From Acidobacteriota bacterium (lineage in GTDB: Bacteria > Acidobacteriota > Blastocatellia > Pyrinomonadales > Pyrinomonadaceae), in the NCBI GenBank assembly GCA_029557535.1, contig JAKQII010000013.1, positions 1 through 64,000 on the forward strand: 64,000 nucleotides of DNA, written 5' to 3'. The position numbers were made by a program, and so were the translations under genes. The notes under the pieces were generated by a model. It saw only the letters and a list, made by a program, of their open reading frames with translations, had not been told where the DNA came from and ran no database searches. Shown here piece by piece: positions 62,641 to 64,000 of this stretch. Position 1 is the first letter of the stretch; each line of letters opens with the position of its first letter.

Positions 62641-63408
62641 TCATAGCGAAAATGCTGCCTTAAGATCGCGGAGCCTTTGCCGAAATGCCAGGTAACGATC
62701 GAACCCCTTTGTCGGAAGCCTGTCGAACGTTCCGGGCTTGGATAGATAGTAGGCGTCGATCCGTTCCAAGTCGAGGCGATCGCTTTTGGGTCCGACCTTC
62801 CCGAGATCCGTTGAACACCCCGTCTCGTGACCGGTCGCGGCGATCTCTCTTATCCTCGCGTTTGATCTTCCAAACGGATACGCGAAGCTCGTGACGTCAC
62901 GGCCGAGGGAATTCTCGATGGTCGACTTAGAATCGTTGATTTCGCGTTCAGCCTGATCCAAGGGAATTCGTGTCAAGTCGGGATGCGTGCACGTGTGGTT
63001 TCCGAACTCCACGCCGAGTCCTGAAAGCTCCTTGATCTTGCTCCACGACAGAACTTTACTTCTCGGAAAACTCTTCGGGTTGCCGCTCCAATCATTGTGT
63101 CGTCCGCAAAAATCAGTTACCAGGAAGACCGTTGCCCGAAAGCCGTTCTCCTCCAAAACCGGAAACGCCGCGGTATAAAAGTTCTCGAATCCGTCATCGA
63201 ATGTCAGTGAAACCGTCCTCGCAGTTAACGGTTTGCCCTCCTGCAGGGCCGCGGCCAACTCACGGATCGTGATCACTGTGAAGCCGGCGCGGCGCAACGA
63301 TTTCATCTGTTCACGAAAGGACTTCAGCGGTGTGGAAATGACCGAACCGCTATCGTCGATTGAATGGTACGTCAGAATCGCGCATCCGACGGAATCGTTT
63401 GATCTCAT
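62641..63408 (-). CDS. Polysaccharide deacetylase (NodB/CE4 family)
   Basis: 255 residues: [12 protein letters not shown], then the catalytic [10 protein letters not shown] (motif 1 D-D), [13 protein letters not shown] (metal-binding H-x3-H), and [16 protein letters not shown]. Removes acetyl groups from N-acetylhexosamines in the glycan or its lipid-linked precursor. No signal peptide, so it is probably cytoplasmic and acts on the precursor. It overlaps the GT4 gene upstream (ATGA), and the radical SAM gene starts 29 bp after its stop. Confidence 0.92.
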   Translation of the reverse strand: MRSNDSVGCAILTYHSIDDSGSVISTPLKSFREQMKSLRRAGFTVITIRELAAALQEGKPLTARTVSLTFDDGFENFYTAAFPVLEENGFRATVFLVTDFCGRHNDWSGNPKSFPRSKVLSWSKIKELSGLGVEFGNHTCTHPDLTRIPLDQAEREINDSKSTIENSLGRDVTSFAYPFGRSNARIREIAATGHETGCSTDLGKVGPKSDRLDLERIDAYYLSKPGTFDRLPTKGFDRYLAFRQRLRDLKAAFSL

Positions 63409-64000
63409 ACAAATGGATGCGTGTGTTTCGTCGTGGCCCCTTGCCCTTCCGGAGTCTTCTCCTTTTTCTGAATCCGGAGACGATCGATCAAGCCCAGGTA
63501 TTTTTCGAGATGTGCTTCCTCGTTCCAGAGCCTTGAGTAAGCGTCATAACCCTTTTCGCCAAGCTGATCCCTCAATTCCGGATCGGCCGCTAATCTTTGA
63601 ATCGCCGCGATCAGTTCATCCTCATTTTCGTAAATGATTCCGCCGCCGCTGTCTTCGACGACTTCGGGCAAAGCGCCCAGTTTGTTGGTGATCACCGGCG
63701 TCCGAAAAGAAAAAGCCTCGATGATGATAATTCCGAAGGTCTCGTAGCAAATTGACGGAACGATAACCGCGGTTGCGGCGGTGTACAGTTCCTTCAGTCG
63801 TTCTTGGTCGACGGGACCAAGAAATTCAATATTCGGGATCCCCGCGGCTTGCTCCCGAAGCGTCTCTTCGTACCCGCCGCCGCCGGCAATAACGAGCCTA
63901 TGTTCGGGATGGTCTTTGAAAACGGGAATCAAATTCTGAACTCCCTTGATATATTCAAGACGTCCGACAAACAGAAAATACGGCGAAGTGGCTCGCGCCG
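63405..64000 (-). CDS. GT4-family glycosyltransferase (5' end beyond window)
   Basis: The C-terminal ~198 residues of a GT-B enzyme; the start lies past position 64000. Visible blocks: SPYFLFVGRLEYIKGVQNLI, HRLVIAGGGGYEETLREQA, NIEFLGPVDQERLKELYTAA, and YETFGIIIIEAFSFRTPVIT (E-x7-E). First visible gene of the minus-strand glycan operon; its stop overlaps the deacetylase start. Confidence 0.92.
   Translation of the reverse strand, partial: ARATSPYFLFVGRLEYIKGVQNLIPVFKDHPEHRLVIAGGGGYEETLREQAAGIPNIEFLGPVDQERLKELYTAATAVIVPSICYETFGIIIIEAFSFRTPVITNKLGALPEVVEDSGGGIIYENEDELIAAIQRLAADPELRDQLGEKGYDAYSRLWNEEAHLEKYLGLIDRLRIQKKEKTPEGQGATTKHTHPFV

Overview
The window is chromosomal DNA of a Gram-negative bacterium: it carries lpxD (lipid A synthesis), several lipoproteins and secreted proteins, and envelope genes. 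The core is GC-rich, intergenic DNA is full of short dispersed repeats, and the gene mix (PqqD-domain proteins with exported tails, CocE hydrolase, large exopolysaccharide loci) best fits an Acidobacteriota of the Blastocatellia type. That placement is an inference from gene content, not from a marker gene. I found no rRNA, tRNA or CRISPR array.

Region 1 (1-8.3 kb): the 5' part of uvrA, a DUF1223 lipoprotein, then an unusual small locus. Two paralogous proteins each join a PqqD domain, an internal Tat-like signal and an eight-cysteine tail. Each lies near an HPr-kinase-like protein, and one also lies beside a 2OG-Fe(II) oxygenase-like protein. This looks like a peptide-modification (RiPP-like) system in which the PqqD recognition domain is fused to its own substrate; I regard it as the best candidate for an undescribed system. 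lpxD overlaps the second kinase gene.

Region 2 (8.3-21 kb): a STAS protein, a Cpx-type envelope-stress module (Spy/CpxP-like protein, response regulator, sensor kinase) with two perfect GTAAA-N5-GTAAA boxes in the divergent promoter region, a small membrane protein, a TPR lipoprotein, a CocE/NonD hydrolase, a three-domain acyl-ACP/CoA synthetase-acyltransferase with a heptanucleotide repeat inside the coding sequence, a lipid kinase and a PRMT-like methyltransferase. The gaps hold dispersed inverted repeats and two abutting tandem arrays.

Region 3 (21-27 kb): glgA, gmd, a GT4 glycosyltransferase and purA in one tight plus-strand run, followed by a secreted protein of unknown function.

Region 4 (27.7-47.2 kb, plus strand): an exopolysaccharide or glycan cluster with GT2 enzymes, a Wzx-type flippase, GT-C membrane proteins, an ICMT-like methyltransferase, an FAD oxidoreductase, a GH30-like lipoprotein, an epimerase, a B12-type radical SAM enzyme, a CDP-sugar set (rfbF, rfbG, sugar methyltransferase) and a UbiA-family DPPR-synthase-like protein.

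Region 5 (47.2-50.9 kb): a lower-GC junction with a 109-bp MITE-like element and a second GH30-like gene interrupted by one in-frame amber codon.

Region 6 (50.9-64 kb, minus strand): a second glycan operon converging on the first. It holds a GT4, polysaccharide deacetylase, radical SAM/SPASM protein, GT2, two GT-C proteins, a GT87 protein, a YvcK/CofD domain fused to a degenerate GT2-like domain, a HAD phosphatase, a nucleotidyltransferase and a DPM1-like GT2, most with overlapping or touching ends.
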